Part shown: positions 48,901 to 58,200 of the stretch, piece after piece
Numbering within the stretch: the first letter of the stretch is position 1
Layout: each line of letters opens with the position of its first letter
Assembly (NCBI GenBank): GCA_902729315.2
Contig: LR746272.1
Location: 2,204,035 to 2,268,034 of the forward strand
Reading direction: 5' to 3'
DNA length: 64,000 nucleotides
Source: Spirodela intermedia
Lineage: Eukaryota; Streptophyta; Magnoliopsida; Alismatales; Araceae
Notes under the pieces: generated by a model
Database searches by the model: none
Seen by the model: only the letters and a program-made list of their open reading frames with translations
Told to the model about the DNA's origin: nothing
Translations under genes and position numbers: made by a program

Positions 48901-50114
48901 GATCGATTTCTGCTGGATACTGTCCAGGCCATCTATGCCTCACTTCAGGAACATGTCGACAATTTGGTGAAATCTAGCTCATCAAGTAAGACCATTAGCC
49001 TTGAAGAATCTGCCGAGCTGGCGAAAGAGAAGGTAGGTAATTAGTGTCCTTCCATTTTTATCCCGGAGAAAGAAGTAATACCATTAGCCTTGAAATCTAG
49101 CTCATCAAGTAAGACCATTAGTGTCCTTCCATAATCGCCATTCTATGTTGCATTACTCGATCTGATATTGTTAGTATAATCGCATTAGAAAATTGAAAAA
49201 AATAAAAACTATGATTCTCATGGATCTCCTCCACTTTCTGCGGCCTAGTCTTGATCTAGATGTCTTAATTTCTTGCATCAAAAAGTGAAAAAATAGAAAA
49301 CAAGCTGTTCCACAGATGGCCCCCTCTTCTCTTGTTTCAATTGGGTTTGAGCTGAATTCTGTCAATTCTCCACCGGACATCTTTAGATTCAACAAATACT
49401 TCTTTCTCAGATTTCATGTATATTTTTCTCCGAACTTTGGTGTATTTTCTCTGATCAGAATATTCTTTCTCGCGGTACAGGGTAACGCCGCTTACAAAGA
49501 TAAACAGTGGCAGAAGGCAGTAAGCTTCTACTCTGAAGCAATTAAACTGAGTGGCAAGAACCCTACCTATTACAGTAATAGGGCCGCTGCCTACCTGGAG
49601 ACTGGGAGGTACCCCCCCACTCTTCTTGCTCCCTCCCACTTCATTGTCTTCTCCATCATTTTTTAACTAAATTCTTTTATAATTTTCTTCCGCCAGTTAT
49701 CTTCAAGCAGAAGCAGATTGCAGCACCGCCATCAGCCTGGATAAAAAGGTCAGCGGCGCCAATTCTGGGCTCTTGCTTTGACTTCTGTCGATCACCATTG
49801 TAAGGGTCACTGGATTCCCTTGTATGTATGCTCACCACCTGCATCTATGGATGATGACCTTTCAGGGTGTGAAGGCTTACCTGCGTCGGGGCACGGCCCG
49901 GGAGCTTCTGGGCTACTACAAGGATGCTGTGGAAGGTGCCTCTCTCTCTCTCTCTCTCTCTCTCTCTAGCTATCTATCTATCTATCCATCGCGCTGATGA
50001 GAGAGGTGGTGGTGTGTGTTCGGTGATGCAGATTTCAAATATGCTCTAGTTCTTGAGCCGACGAACAAAACGGCGAATGTGGCGCTGAGTAGATTGCAGA
50101 AGCTTTTCCAGTGA
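33941..50114 (+). CDS. OEP64/TOC64: Outer envelope protein 64 (TOC64/OEP64), chloroplast preprotein receptor
   Basis: Docking receptor on the chloroplast outer envelope for chaperone-bound preproteins. Thirteen exons: 33941-34143, 35816-35968, 36186-36310, 38720-38845, 45201-45383, 45498-45642, 47232-47400, 48614-48748, 48832-49032, 49481-49608, 49697-49748, 49866-49935 and 50032-50114. They stay in frame and give 590 residues (Arabidopsis TOC64-III is 589). An N-terminal membrane anchor lies at about 7-23, followed by an amidase-like domain (about 55-475) and three TPR repeats (481-590: [42 protein letters not shown]) that bind Hsp70/Hsp90 tails. The amidase active site is degenerate: the catalytic Lys position is Ala66 and the nucleophilic Ser position is Gly167 ([10 protein letters not shown]), as in TOC64-III. 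The [11 protein letters not shown] motif (141-151) is kept. Intron 4 (6.4 kb) carries a retrotransposon in antisense. Exon 1 is GC-rich, later exons much less so. Confidence 0.95.
39674..40047 (-). repeat. 3' LTR of the gypsy element (left copy)
   Basis: A 374-bp copy that keeps a TATA-like TATAAATAT (element strand, 39954-39962) flanked by two TTCTAT repeats. Confidence 0.9.
40048..40061 (-). other. Polypurine tract of the gypsy element
   Basis: On the element strand the sequence ATGGGGGGAAGTAA directly precedes the 3' LTR, the expected plus-strand primer position. Confidence 0.85.
40055..40490 (-). pseudogene. Integrase C-terminal and chromodomain-like remnant
   Basis: Reads [20 protein letters not shown] then SQLKK, the typical integrase C-terminal segment of plant chromoviruses. 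It is followed by a stretch resembling a chromodomain (ILVS, stop, [13 protein letters not shown]) and ends VKFMGGSN, running into the polypurine tract. In-frame stops are present, including a TAA at 40155-40157 where the family usually has Trp. Confidence 0.65.
40860..41110 (-). pseudogene. Integrase core remnant of the gypsy element
   Basis: Contains [32 protein letters not shown] and [14 protein letters not shown], the gypsy integrase core. The usual second catalytic Asp (in VSDRD-type motifs) reads VSNK, so the enzyme would be dead. The flanking pol sequence is broken by stops. Confidence 0.8.
41838..42912 (-). pseudogene. Reverse transcriptase/RNase H remnant
   Basis: The FFDDILVY reverse-transcriptase core motif lies near 42299-42321 on the element strand. 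Downstream are [19 protein letters not shown] and the start of an RNase H domain. A TGA at 42168-42170 interrupts the frame directly after KHLGH, and more stops occur upstream. Confidence 0.8.
42913..43330 (-). pseudogene. Aspartic protease remnant of the gypsy element
   Basis: Contains the protease core [10 protein letters not shown], immediately followed by an in-frame stop (43252-43254), then a continuing frame with [11 protein letters not shown], the usual second half of this protease class. Confidence 0.8.
43331..44220 (-). pseudogene. Gag remnant with zinc knuckle
   Basis: Reads [20 protein letters not shown], then [16 protein letters not shown], then a knuckle-like [14 protein letters not shown]. 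These are the gag capsid and nucleocapsid parts of a plant gypsy element. At least two frameshifts (near 43920 and 43620) split it. Confidence 0.8.
44757..44768 (-). other. Primer-binding site, initiator tRNA-Met type
   Basis: On the element strand TGGTATCAGAGC lies one base inside the 5' LTR. This is the standard plant tRNA-iMet primer site and fixes the element's direction. Confidence 0.92.
44770..45109 (-). repeat. 5' LTR of the gypsy element (right copy)
   Basis: A 340-bp copy, shorter than the left LTR mainly because a 28-bp segment between two TTCTAT repeats, containing the TATA-like element, is missing. Confidence 0.9.
48758..48780 (+). repeat. (CT)n run in OEP64 intron 8
   Basis: A CT run of about 23 bp within the 83-bp intron 8, between the donor and the acceptor region. 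Confidence 0.9.
49080..49132 (+). repeat. Scrambled short duplication of exon 9 and its donor flank inside OEP64 intron 9
   Basis: Three pieces copied from nearby sequence are joined in a new order: 49080-49094 copies 48991-49005, 49091-49121 copies 48968-48998 (31 bp of exon 9), and 49117-49132 copies 49040-49055. Neighbouring pieces overlap by TGAA and ATTAG, that is, by microhomology. The exon itself is intact. Confidence 0.9.
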
Positions 50115-52582
50115 TGCGGGGTTTTCTGCGGTGGGGCGGGCGACGGAGGGCCAGGGATGGAGAGTCTTAGGGCGGCGGATTACGAGCAGGAATGGGGACA
50201 GATTTCCTCTCCAATTTTTCTCCTTTCCCGGTGAGGGCAGCAGCAGCAGGTTCATGCAGTTTTGACTCAAATTTGTATGCTTTTTTTTTTTCGTGGGTTG
50301 ACCTCGAATCATCTCCTCCCCATCTTCCTCTTCCTTCTTTTCGGCTTTGGATTCTCTTCTAGAGCCCATCCGTTTCGTTTCGTATCGACATCAACCTCCC
50401 TCTCTCTCTCTCTTTCTCTCTCTAGCATCGTCCCTCCTTCCTTCCGAGGGCCGGCGGAGAATGTTAGGCGGCGGTCGTGTGGGGGGAATTCAATGCCCGT
50501 GGGCGAAAGAGAGCCTGCCGAGTCACAGCGGCGGTGCCGGACAACGACGCCCGACGGGCCCCGCCGCCTCCCAGTCGACGTCGACGTTGCTGGTTAAGGG
50601 ATTTCCGGCCAAATTCAGATCGCCGGAACAGCGAAAGCCATACGGGACTGATGCTCCTTAGAGAATGTCCAACGGCAAATAAACTATTCTCTAATCTCCC
50701 ATTAGATGTCAACTTCGATGTCTCCCCATTCGAAAGAGAGAGAGACAGAGACACAGAGAGAGACGTCGGCGGGTGCCGGGGTTTGACCCGTCTTCCTCTC
50801 CGGAAATGCGCCAAGTGGTAAGAAGCCACGGCGGAGCAACCCAACCCAGCAGGGAATGAATCGTAGAGTATCAGAAGTGGTCAGAGGATGAAGATGACCT
50901 GTCCCCCCTACCATTCGTACACGGGGACGGCTTTCCGAAGGAGTCAATCAGGGCCTCTGCGCGGCGGGTGGCGGCGTCCTCCGTCTCCGCCGTCCTCCGC
51001 CCTGCGAGGAGGCACGACGTTTGGCAACGCAGGATTACGTCAACGCCCATTGACTTCCCTCAACGAACGATCCACGACACAAATCGCCAGGATAAACGCA
51101 CGCAGACACAGAGACAGAGAGAGAGAGCAAGGGGGGCTCCAATTTCTCTGGTCTTCTTCAATGATTGAGGGGCGGTTGTGCTTAAGCTGTAGCGGGTGAC
51201 GGTGGATGGTGCCATTGAAGAGAATCGACTAGACTATGTGATGTGATCGGAGAGGATCGAAGATAAAATCCACGCGGATATATTTTTTTGTGCGTACACA
51301 TACAGATTAAACTAAGGGAAGAAGTGCGGCGATTGAGAAGCTCCGGCGTAGTCGGGGTCGGTTGCTAACGCGTGGAGGTTGGAGGTTGGAGGAGGGCAAT
51401 GCGAGCTCGGCTCCACCGCCGAAGCAGGCACTGTTCTTCGTCAGAGTCGTCCACCTCTGAGAGGCCCGTGATTGAATTAACAATTCGGAGCTACAGCAGA
51501 GAGAGAAAGAGAAAGAGATAAGGTCCGCGGTAGACGGAGAGAGGGAGGAGTTGCAGAGTCTGGGTTTAAACTATTGCTCGAAATCAAAGAAAGGGCGGGT
51601 GCGCGAATGCCCACGCTTCAAGAATATTTACAGCTTCGAGAGATTCCCGCACCGGCCGGGCTGCTCCCTGGGTCCCCTCGCTGCCTCCAACCTCCTGTCA
51701 TCAGATTCATCACAATTGACAATTCATCCTCACGCAGTCACACAGATGGGTAGAGAGAGAGGGTAAAGATTTCCCTTTTCCCTGGTCCGTTCTAATCGAA
51801 GAGAGCTGACAGAGAGAGAGATAAGGGGGGTGGATATGAGGTCTTCGGCTGCTCAGCACCGGCGTCCCATGGGCCCCGTGCCACCGCCGCTGGTGCAGTG
51901 ATGACGGTGATTTGCGATCGCGACTGCGCCGGCGGCGGGGGGCCCGCCACGAGAAGGCTTTAGTCGCTTGACGGCTCCGCCGGCGGTGGGTCGCCCCACC
52001 CGTCGCTTCCACCCCCTACTGTTTTCCCCTTGTCCTGGCCCCCCCCCCACCCCTACGAGATACAGGAGTCCGCTAAAACCGACGCCCTACCAGGCGGAGC
52101 GCCTCCTCGTCCCCCACCGCACGCCGGCGACCTCTGCGATTAAGTAACAGGGCAGATTGGAGTATGAACACTCACTATGTCCCCGGCGGCAAGGGAGGAG
52201 GATTAACAAGAACAGGAATAGAAGACGACTCCCCATTCTTTATTTCTGGAACGCAGTTCATAGTTTATTGGGAAGAAGAAGATACACATCTGACGGGACG
52301 CGGCAGAGGTGTGGCCGAAACTGAAGATGGTAGTGACGGTGGTGGTGGCGCTACTGAACGGCGGCGGCGGCGGCGGCGACGCCCTCCCAGAATCCCCAGA
52401 TAATTCATTCAGCAGGTGGCGAGAGCGCCACCCCTTACCCTCCCACCCCCGGGAAAGAGTAGTAGAGAATTTCAATAGACAAAAGGGAAGGGGGGAAGAA
52501 GGAAGAGGGGGGGGGGGAGGGGCGGTGGGGGGGACGATCATGGGCTCGGAAATTTGCAGCTACTACAGAGATGAACGGTCCG
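50115..52582. other. Intergenic DNA between the convergent OEP64 and DELLA genes
   Basis: OEP64 and DELLA point towards each other. The 3' UTRs probably lie in the first and last few hundred bases. The middle is GC-rich with short (GA/CT)n runs (about 50400-50425, 51113-51127, 51483-51499) and open frames without recognisable domains. No further gene is supported. Confidence 0.4.
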
Positions 52583-54571
52583 TCAGTTCTGTGGGGCGGC
52601 GGCGGAGCGGGGCGTAGAATCGGCAAGCCGCCAGGCGGAGGTGGTGATGAGGGGCCGCGTGTGCCAGCCGAGCATGAGACATCCATCCTTCTCCTCGACC
52701 CGGTAACCATCGCCGCCGGCGAAGACGTCGAGTAGCATGCTGGCCTGCTTGAAGGCATTGGAGCCGATGTGCACCGGCTCAAACCCGGCGGCCTCCATTC
52801 TCCCCCTCCATTGGCCGATGGTCTCGTGCCGCTCCGTCCTCTCCGGCCCTTCGCAGGCCACGACATTGCAGATCTGCTTCCCCAGGTAAACCTCCGTCAT
52901 CACCTGGATCTGCCCGGCCTCAACGGCGTCGGCGGCGCCGCCTAGCTCGCCGGCGGACGGCAGCGGCGCAGCGCAGCCCTCCAGGGAGTCGAACATGGTG
53001 GAATAGTAGTGCAGCGCCTCGTTGAACCTCTCCACGAACACCGGCCCATTGTGGTTGGCCTCCTGCTCGACGACGGTGACGATCTTGGGTTGCAGGGCCC
53101 GCACCGTCCCGAGCACCTTCTCGACAGCACCGGACCTGGCCAGCATCTTGTGCAACTCCAGCACCGAGTTGATCGCCAGGACTTCCTCTTCCTGCTCCTC
53201 GCCAGCGGCGGCAGCGCTGTCGCCCTTCCGCCGGCGGTCACCGGACGAAGAAGACGACCGAGAAGAGGAGGCGAGCTCGAGCATGTATGGCTCCAGGTCG
53301 GCAAGGCTGGCAGCGACGAAGCCCCTGTACTCGAACTCGACGTGCATGCTCTCCGCTAGCTGGGCGAGCTTCCAGCCGACCTGTTGCAGGGCGTCGGAGT
53401 TGTCGGGCTGCGGGGGGCCGATGCCGGTGAGGCGGAAGGAAGGAGGCCCTCCGGGGCGGAGGGCGAGGGCCTGCATAAGCGCCGGCCATTGCTGGCCCTG
53501 CTTCATGCTGAAGTCGATCACATGGACGCGGCTCTTGCCGGCGAAGGCCTCTAGGATGGCCTGGTTAGCGGTGAAGTGGGCGAACTTGAGGTAGGGGCAG
53601 CTCTCGTAGAAGTGCATCTGCAGGATGTCCTCGAAGGCGGCGTCGGTGCGGGACTGGTCCTGGCCGGGGCGGATTCTGTAGATTCTCCGGGCGAGGGCCT
53701 CCGCGAAGTAGGTGGCGACCTTCCTCATGGCACCGCCCTGGGACATGGTCAGCACACCGATTTGCTTCACCAGCGCCTCCGCAGCCTTGAGGTTGTCTTG
53801 CTGCACCGCCTCCGCACAGGCCATCAGGGTGTACACCAGCCGGATCCCCGTCTCCTGCGAGTCAACGAGCACCACCTGTACTGGGGATTCCGGCGATGGC
53901 GGCGGCACCGCCGCTGCATGCGAGGTCCTCAGTCTCTTCCTGTCCCTCACCTCTGTCTCTGCGCAATCGGAATTTCCGTACATGACGCGGCCGCCAGGGA
54001 TGGCCTGGAGGTCGGAGTCCGACGATGGCCGGCTGGAGTCGGGGAAATCGATGGTGGCGATGGACGGCACCGGAAAGTCTGGAAGGAGGGCCGGCGGGTT
54101 GGAGAGAGAAGGCCCGGCCGGCGGCGCTCGGAGGGGGTTATCTGCAGCGATGGAGGAGGAGGAAGAGGAGGAAGAAGAAGGGGCCTTCGCGGTGGGAGCT
54201 GGTGGAGGAGGCGCGTTGAGCTCGGAAAGCATGGTCTCCAGCCAGGTGGAGAGGTCGGAGGGGTTGTAGTGGACGGTCTCTGAGGAGAGATGTGTGAGGA
54301 TGAAGTTGTCGTCGGGGGTCCCGCCGCCGACGACGGCGCCGCTGACCATAGCCATCTCCAGCTGCTCCAGCTTCTGCGCCACATCCGCCATATCAGAGGA
54401 CAGCACCTTGTAGCCCATCACCGCAAGGTCCTCATCCACGCCGGCGTCCTGCTGCTCCGCCATCATCATCATCAACTTGTTCTTGCCGGAGAAACCCTGT
54501 TGCTGCTGCTGCGCCCTATCTCCGCCGGCGCCACCGCCGCAGTCCCTGCCGTCGGTGTATTCCCGCTTCAT
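52583..54571 (-). CDS. DELLA-type GRAS transcriptional regulator (gibberellin repressor)
   Basis: Nuclear growth repressor that is normally destroyed after gibberellin-bound GID1 binds its N-terminus. It is one uninterrupted exon of 662 residues, slightly longer than rice SLR1 (about 625). The N-terminus has the DELLA region at 46-50, here DEDLA, in [20 protein letters not shown]. The LEQLE motif is at 68-72 and TVHYNP at 99-104. A Ser/Pro-rich linker and a basic nuclear-localisation-like RDRKRLR (209-215) follow. The GRAS domain has LHR1 (from about 244, [14 protein letters not shown]), VHVID (349-353), a Ser/Glu-rich insert (435-463), a PFYRE-region core [20 protein letters not shown], and a C-terminal SAW segment ending [15 protein letters not shown]. 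All GRAS parts are intact. The Leu-to-Asp change in DELLA and Arg-to-Leu in GYKVRSS are unusual. Intronless structure and high GC are normal for the family. Confidence 0.96.
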   Translation of the reverse strand: MKREYTDGRDCGGGAGGDRAQQQQQGFSGKNKLMMMMAEQQDAGVDEDLAVMGYKVLSSDMADVAQKLEQLEMAMVSGAVVGGGTPDDNFILTHLSSETVHYNPSDLSTWLETMLSELNAPPPPAPTAKAPSSSSSSSSSIAADNPLRAPPAGPSLSNPPALLPDFPVPSIATIDFPDSSRPSSDSDLQAIPGGRVMYGNSDCAETEVRDRKRLRTSHAAAVPPPSPESPVQVVLVDSQETGIRLVYTLMACAEAVQQDNLKAAEALVKQIGVLTMSQGGAMRKVATYFAEALARRIYRIRPGQDQSRTDAAFEDILQMHFYESCPYLKFAHFTANQAILEAFAGKSRVHVIDFSMKQGQQWPALMQALALRPGGPPSFRLTGIGPPQPDNSDALQQVGWKLAQLAESMHVEFEYRGFVAASLADLEPYMLELASSSRSSSSSGDRRRKGDSAAAAGEEQEEEVLAINSVLELHKMLARSGAVEKVLGTVRALQPKIVTVVEQEANHNGPVFVERFNEALHYYSTMFDSLEGCAAPLPSAGELGGAADAVEAGQIQVMTEVYLGKQICNVVACEGPERTERHETIGQWRGRMEAAGFEPVHIGSNAFKQASMLLDVFAGGDGYRVEEKDGCLMLGWHTRPLITTSAWRLADSTPRSAAAPQN

Positions 54572-57500
54572 CCCTTGTTGCGATGAGATCCGACGCAGCT
54601 GAAGGCCGATCGACGAGCTACCCAGATCAAATCGTGGCTATCCGCCACCACTTCTGCGAGAAACCAGAGAGGAAGAGCGCCACTGGAGGTTCAACGCTGG
54701 GAGGAAGAAGAAGAGAGAGAGCGAGAGAGAGAGAGGAGAAGGGGGAGGAGGAAGCCGTACTGTCCGGGCACCTCCCGTGATGGATAGGGCAGGCGCGCCT
54801 CCCGACGGGCGATGGAGGCGCTTCCAATCGGGTGCTTGCTTTCCCCCCCGGGAAAAAGTGAGAGGCCTAGAAAACGGAAGCCCGATTGGACGATGAGGAG
54901 GAAGCGGCAGAGACCGCAGCGAGGACCTGCGATTTCAAGGGTGAGGAGGGCGGTGGAGAGACCAGGACGATGGAAGGAGAGAGAGGCGAGGCAGGCAGGC
55001 AGGCTGTGGGAGTCAGAGCCCCAAAGGAGTGTGACGAGACGAAGCCAGGGGAGGAGAGGGAATGGAGGCGGGGCCTCATCAACATCTATCGTCCTCTCTC
55101 TCTCTCTCTCTATCTCCTATTTCTTTCTATCTCTCTCACTACTCCCTTTCTGATCATCTATCAGCGATATTACGGCATTAACCCAGGGATGATGAGGTCT
55201 GTAAGTTCCGAGCAAGCCCCCGTTTGCCCTAATAGCGGCCGCTTGCCGCCCGGGCGCCGGTGATCCGCCGCCGTCCTCGGTAGCGCCGCTAACCTCACCC
55301 TACCCTCATCCCTGCTCCTGCCGCCACCTGTGGACCGTACAGCCTCGATTATCGAAGCTAATCTCACCGATGACCGGGGGGGGGATAGGGAGAGAGGAGG
55401 AGAGGAGCTCGATGGCCCTCCCACTAATGGAGTCTTCCTGGCAACTAGGCACGTGTACCCAGCGCGTGGATCATCTCATTTCCCTCTCGACGCCCCGGGG
55501 ACCCCACGTCACGACGACGACGCCGAAGCCGCCGCCGGAGGAGGAGGAGGTCACGGGCCGCGCCGCCCGACCAAACGCCGTTTCCGCGGCGGAGTGATGG
55601 TGGCGCAAACGGGGAGGGCCCCCCCTCCCCCGTGAGAGGAAGGGAAAGGATGACGCCGACAGTGAACGGCCTCTCGTTCCCGTCCTCAGCCCCCGCCCTC
55701 TCTCTCTGCCCTTTCTCTTTTTCTTTTACTTCCCTCTGCCTTTCTGCAGCTGCTGCGCTGCCGCCCTGCTGCTGCACCCACCCTTCCTCTCCCTCTCTTT
55801 CTCTCTCTACCCGACGGCGTACAGCCCCGACCACCGCCTGTCTTTTCCTCAGCGTATAATTGGCGTCCCCATGGTAGAGGGCTGACGTCCGCCGGCCCCC
55901 CCGGCGGGCACTATTCCTCCTGCTTTCGAGGGGCCGCTTCGGAAAATCACTGCCGGGAGGGCCCGCCGCGGCCGCGCATCACAGTAGCAGCACCGCCGTG
56001 GCCCCCCGCCGGCGTACGCTCCACGTGTGGAGATTCCATCCCCGGAGCCCCCCCCCGGTCCCGGGACCTCTCCCTCTCCGGCCGCCAAAGCCCTACATGG
56101 GATCGGCCTGAGAGTTGACCGGCTCCGGTGCCGGCGCCGCCGACCGGCCGGCAGTGGCCGATCCGGCGCCTGGGCGGCCATCAGGTCGAGGAGGACCGGA
56201 TTTGACGGCTCACCGGCTGTAACAACCTGTCCGGGAGAACGGGCGGTGGTAGCCCTGCCTACGTCGCCACCGCTGCCAGCGCTGCGCCACCGCCCGCCGG
56301 CCCCTCTCCGCCCCCACCCAGCGGTGCCAGCGGTGGCGCCCCCCCCACCTGCAGCAGCCCTTGATGGGGAGAGAGAGGACGACGGGACTAGTCCACTTTG
56401 ATCGTCGGCCCCCCTCCTCTCCTCCTCTCCCTCTTACCTTAGACCCCGGGGAAATAGGAATAGCCGCTTAGGGCTGGCCCGCACCTCTAACCCCTCTCTT
56501 TCCTATCTCTCTCCGGCGGCGATGGTTGCTGTTGGTGACCAGTGGTAGGGCGCACTGTGCTGGCGGCCGGCCGGGGAAGTCTGCTCCGACAAGCTCGTAT
56601 GTACGTCCACCTCCTTCAGGGGCAGATTGCTAGTAGCGCTCGAGTCGCATTAATGGGCCTAATGGACCGACCCTCCTCCCCCTTCCCACCGCCACCACCA
56701 GTTTCTTACACCCATTCACGACGGAAAGAGATTGCCAGAGAGAAGAGAGAGAGAGAGAGGAGAGAGAAACGAGAGGCTTCGCCGCCTGCTGGCGACGGGT
56801 CTATCGCATTCTCGCCGGTGCTGGAGGGGGACTGTTGCCTGAGAGGGAGGGAACGAGGAGGCGTTCCTGCGGGCATGAGCTATTATTGACGCTCTGCGGA
56901 GGCCCGCCGGCCGGCGGGGGGAGGCCTAGTGGTGGCGGACGGTGACTGGAGCACGGAGGGTGGCGGGCCCTTCCATCACATGCGGGCGCTATCGGCGGTG
57001 ACGGCGAGTGGGGGAAGGTGCCCGAGTAAAGGAAGCCCCCGGCTTTCGCAGGAGGGACCGCCCGGCTCCCGGCCTGTGGCTACGGCGGCGACGGACGGAG
57101 ACTGTAAATCCAGTTTAGACGGCGGCGGGTGTGCCCTACTCCACCGCCCGCTCTTCTGAGAGGAAATGGTGGCGCGGAAAGAGAGAAGGGGGTGGGTCGG
57201 CGGCTCCATCATCACGTCGCCGCCAGAAGAGCGGCAGGCGGCAGCGGCGGTCCCATTCCGCTGCGCGCGTCTGGCACGCCCCGTCGCTGTCCGGCGGGCT
57301 GCGCGGTGGGTCTCCCCAATCGGCACCGCACAGAGGAGCCGTCATACTGCGGCGCCTTTCCCTGCGCGCTCATCTTGTCAGTCCTCGCACTGTTCCCCCA
57401 CAGTAGCTTCCAAACCCATCCTTTTACAGGTGCCCACCGGAGGGGAGTTCCGATGATTCCACCGGAGCCCTCCTCCTTCCCTCCCCCCCGCCCCCCCCCG

Positions 57501-58200
57501 GCCCATTAATGGCCTCCACCCGCCTTCCCCACACCCCGAGAGAAGCCCGGCCGGCTCACAGTTCCAGCGCCGGCGCTCATTACTCCGCCCGCGCCGCCGC
57601 TCCAGCGTCGTCGGTAAAGGGAAAGAAAATCCCTCCAGCCGCCGCCGATAATGCAGAACCCAGTACTTGAAAATGATCGTGGAGCCTTGTTTATGATCTG
57701 GGATGCATCGAAAATGCGGCGAGATAGTACCCATCTGTTCGTATTTCTAATTTCTCTTGGGCATTTTTAACTAATTTAAAATCGTAAAAAACGTGCGGGC
57801 AGAGAATAGGACGCTCTCGCACACGCGCGCTGAAAGGGACACGGCGGCGGCGGTAGTAGGTAGCTCGACGGCGATCACTGTGTGGGTGGCCGTCGGGGCG
57901 TTGACCACGGCCGACGTAGAGCAGACGGAGTCTGCTCCTTCCCCCGTGCGCCGCCCTTCTGTCCGTGGAGAGCTGGTGCGTCGGAAGGGTTCCCCGCCTG
58001 GATGCCCGCCATTGTTGACTTCCGAACCGCCGCCCTCCCCTTCTCTGTGGCGGTAAACGTTTTGCGAGCGGCTCTTGGTAGCCATGGATACGGCCGGGCC
58101 ACCGCAGCATGGTCCACGTCCCCGTCCATCTCAATTCCTCCATCTCCATCATTTCTCTCTCTCTCGCAGTAGGCGCGCCGTGCGCGCGCTCTCGTGTTGA
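54572..58200 (-). promoter_or_regulatory. Long GC-rich region upstream of DELLA
   Basis: About 3.6 kb of very GC- and CpG-rich DNA starts at the DELLA start codon. The first 200 bp probably form the 5' leader, which is pyrimidine-rich on the sense strand (GA run at 54711-54740 on the plus strand), and another CT run lies at 55095-55113. Open frames run on both strands but none shows a recognisable domain. I found no TATA box. Regulatory or non-coding transcribed DNA is likely, but this is inference. Confidence 0.35.

Noticed and set aside
53576..54283. A 235-codon plus-strand open frame opposite the DELLA gene
   Set aside because: It is antisense to the DELLA reading frame, lacks any recognisable domain, and is expected where codon third positions are GC-rich.
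57691..58152. A 153-codon minus-strand open frame
   Set aside because: Arg-rich and unrelated to any family I know; it lies in CpG-rich DNA, where chance frames are common.
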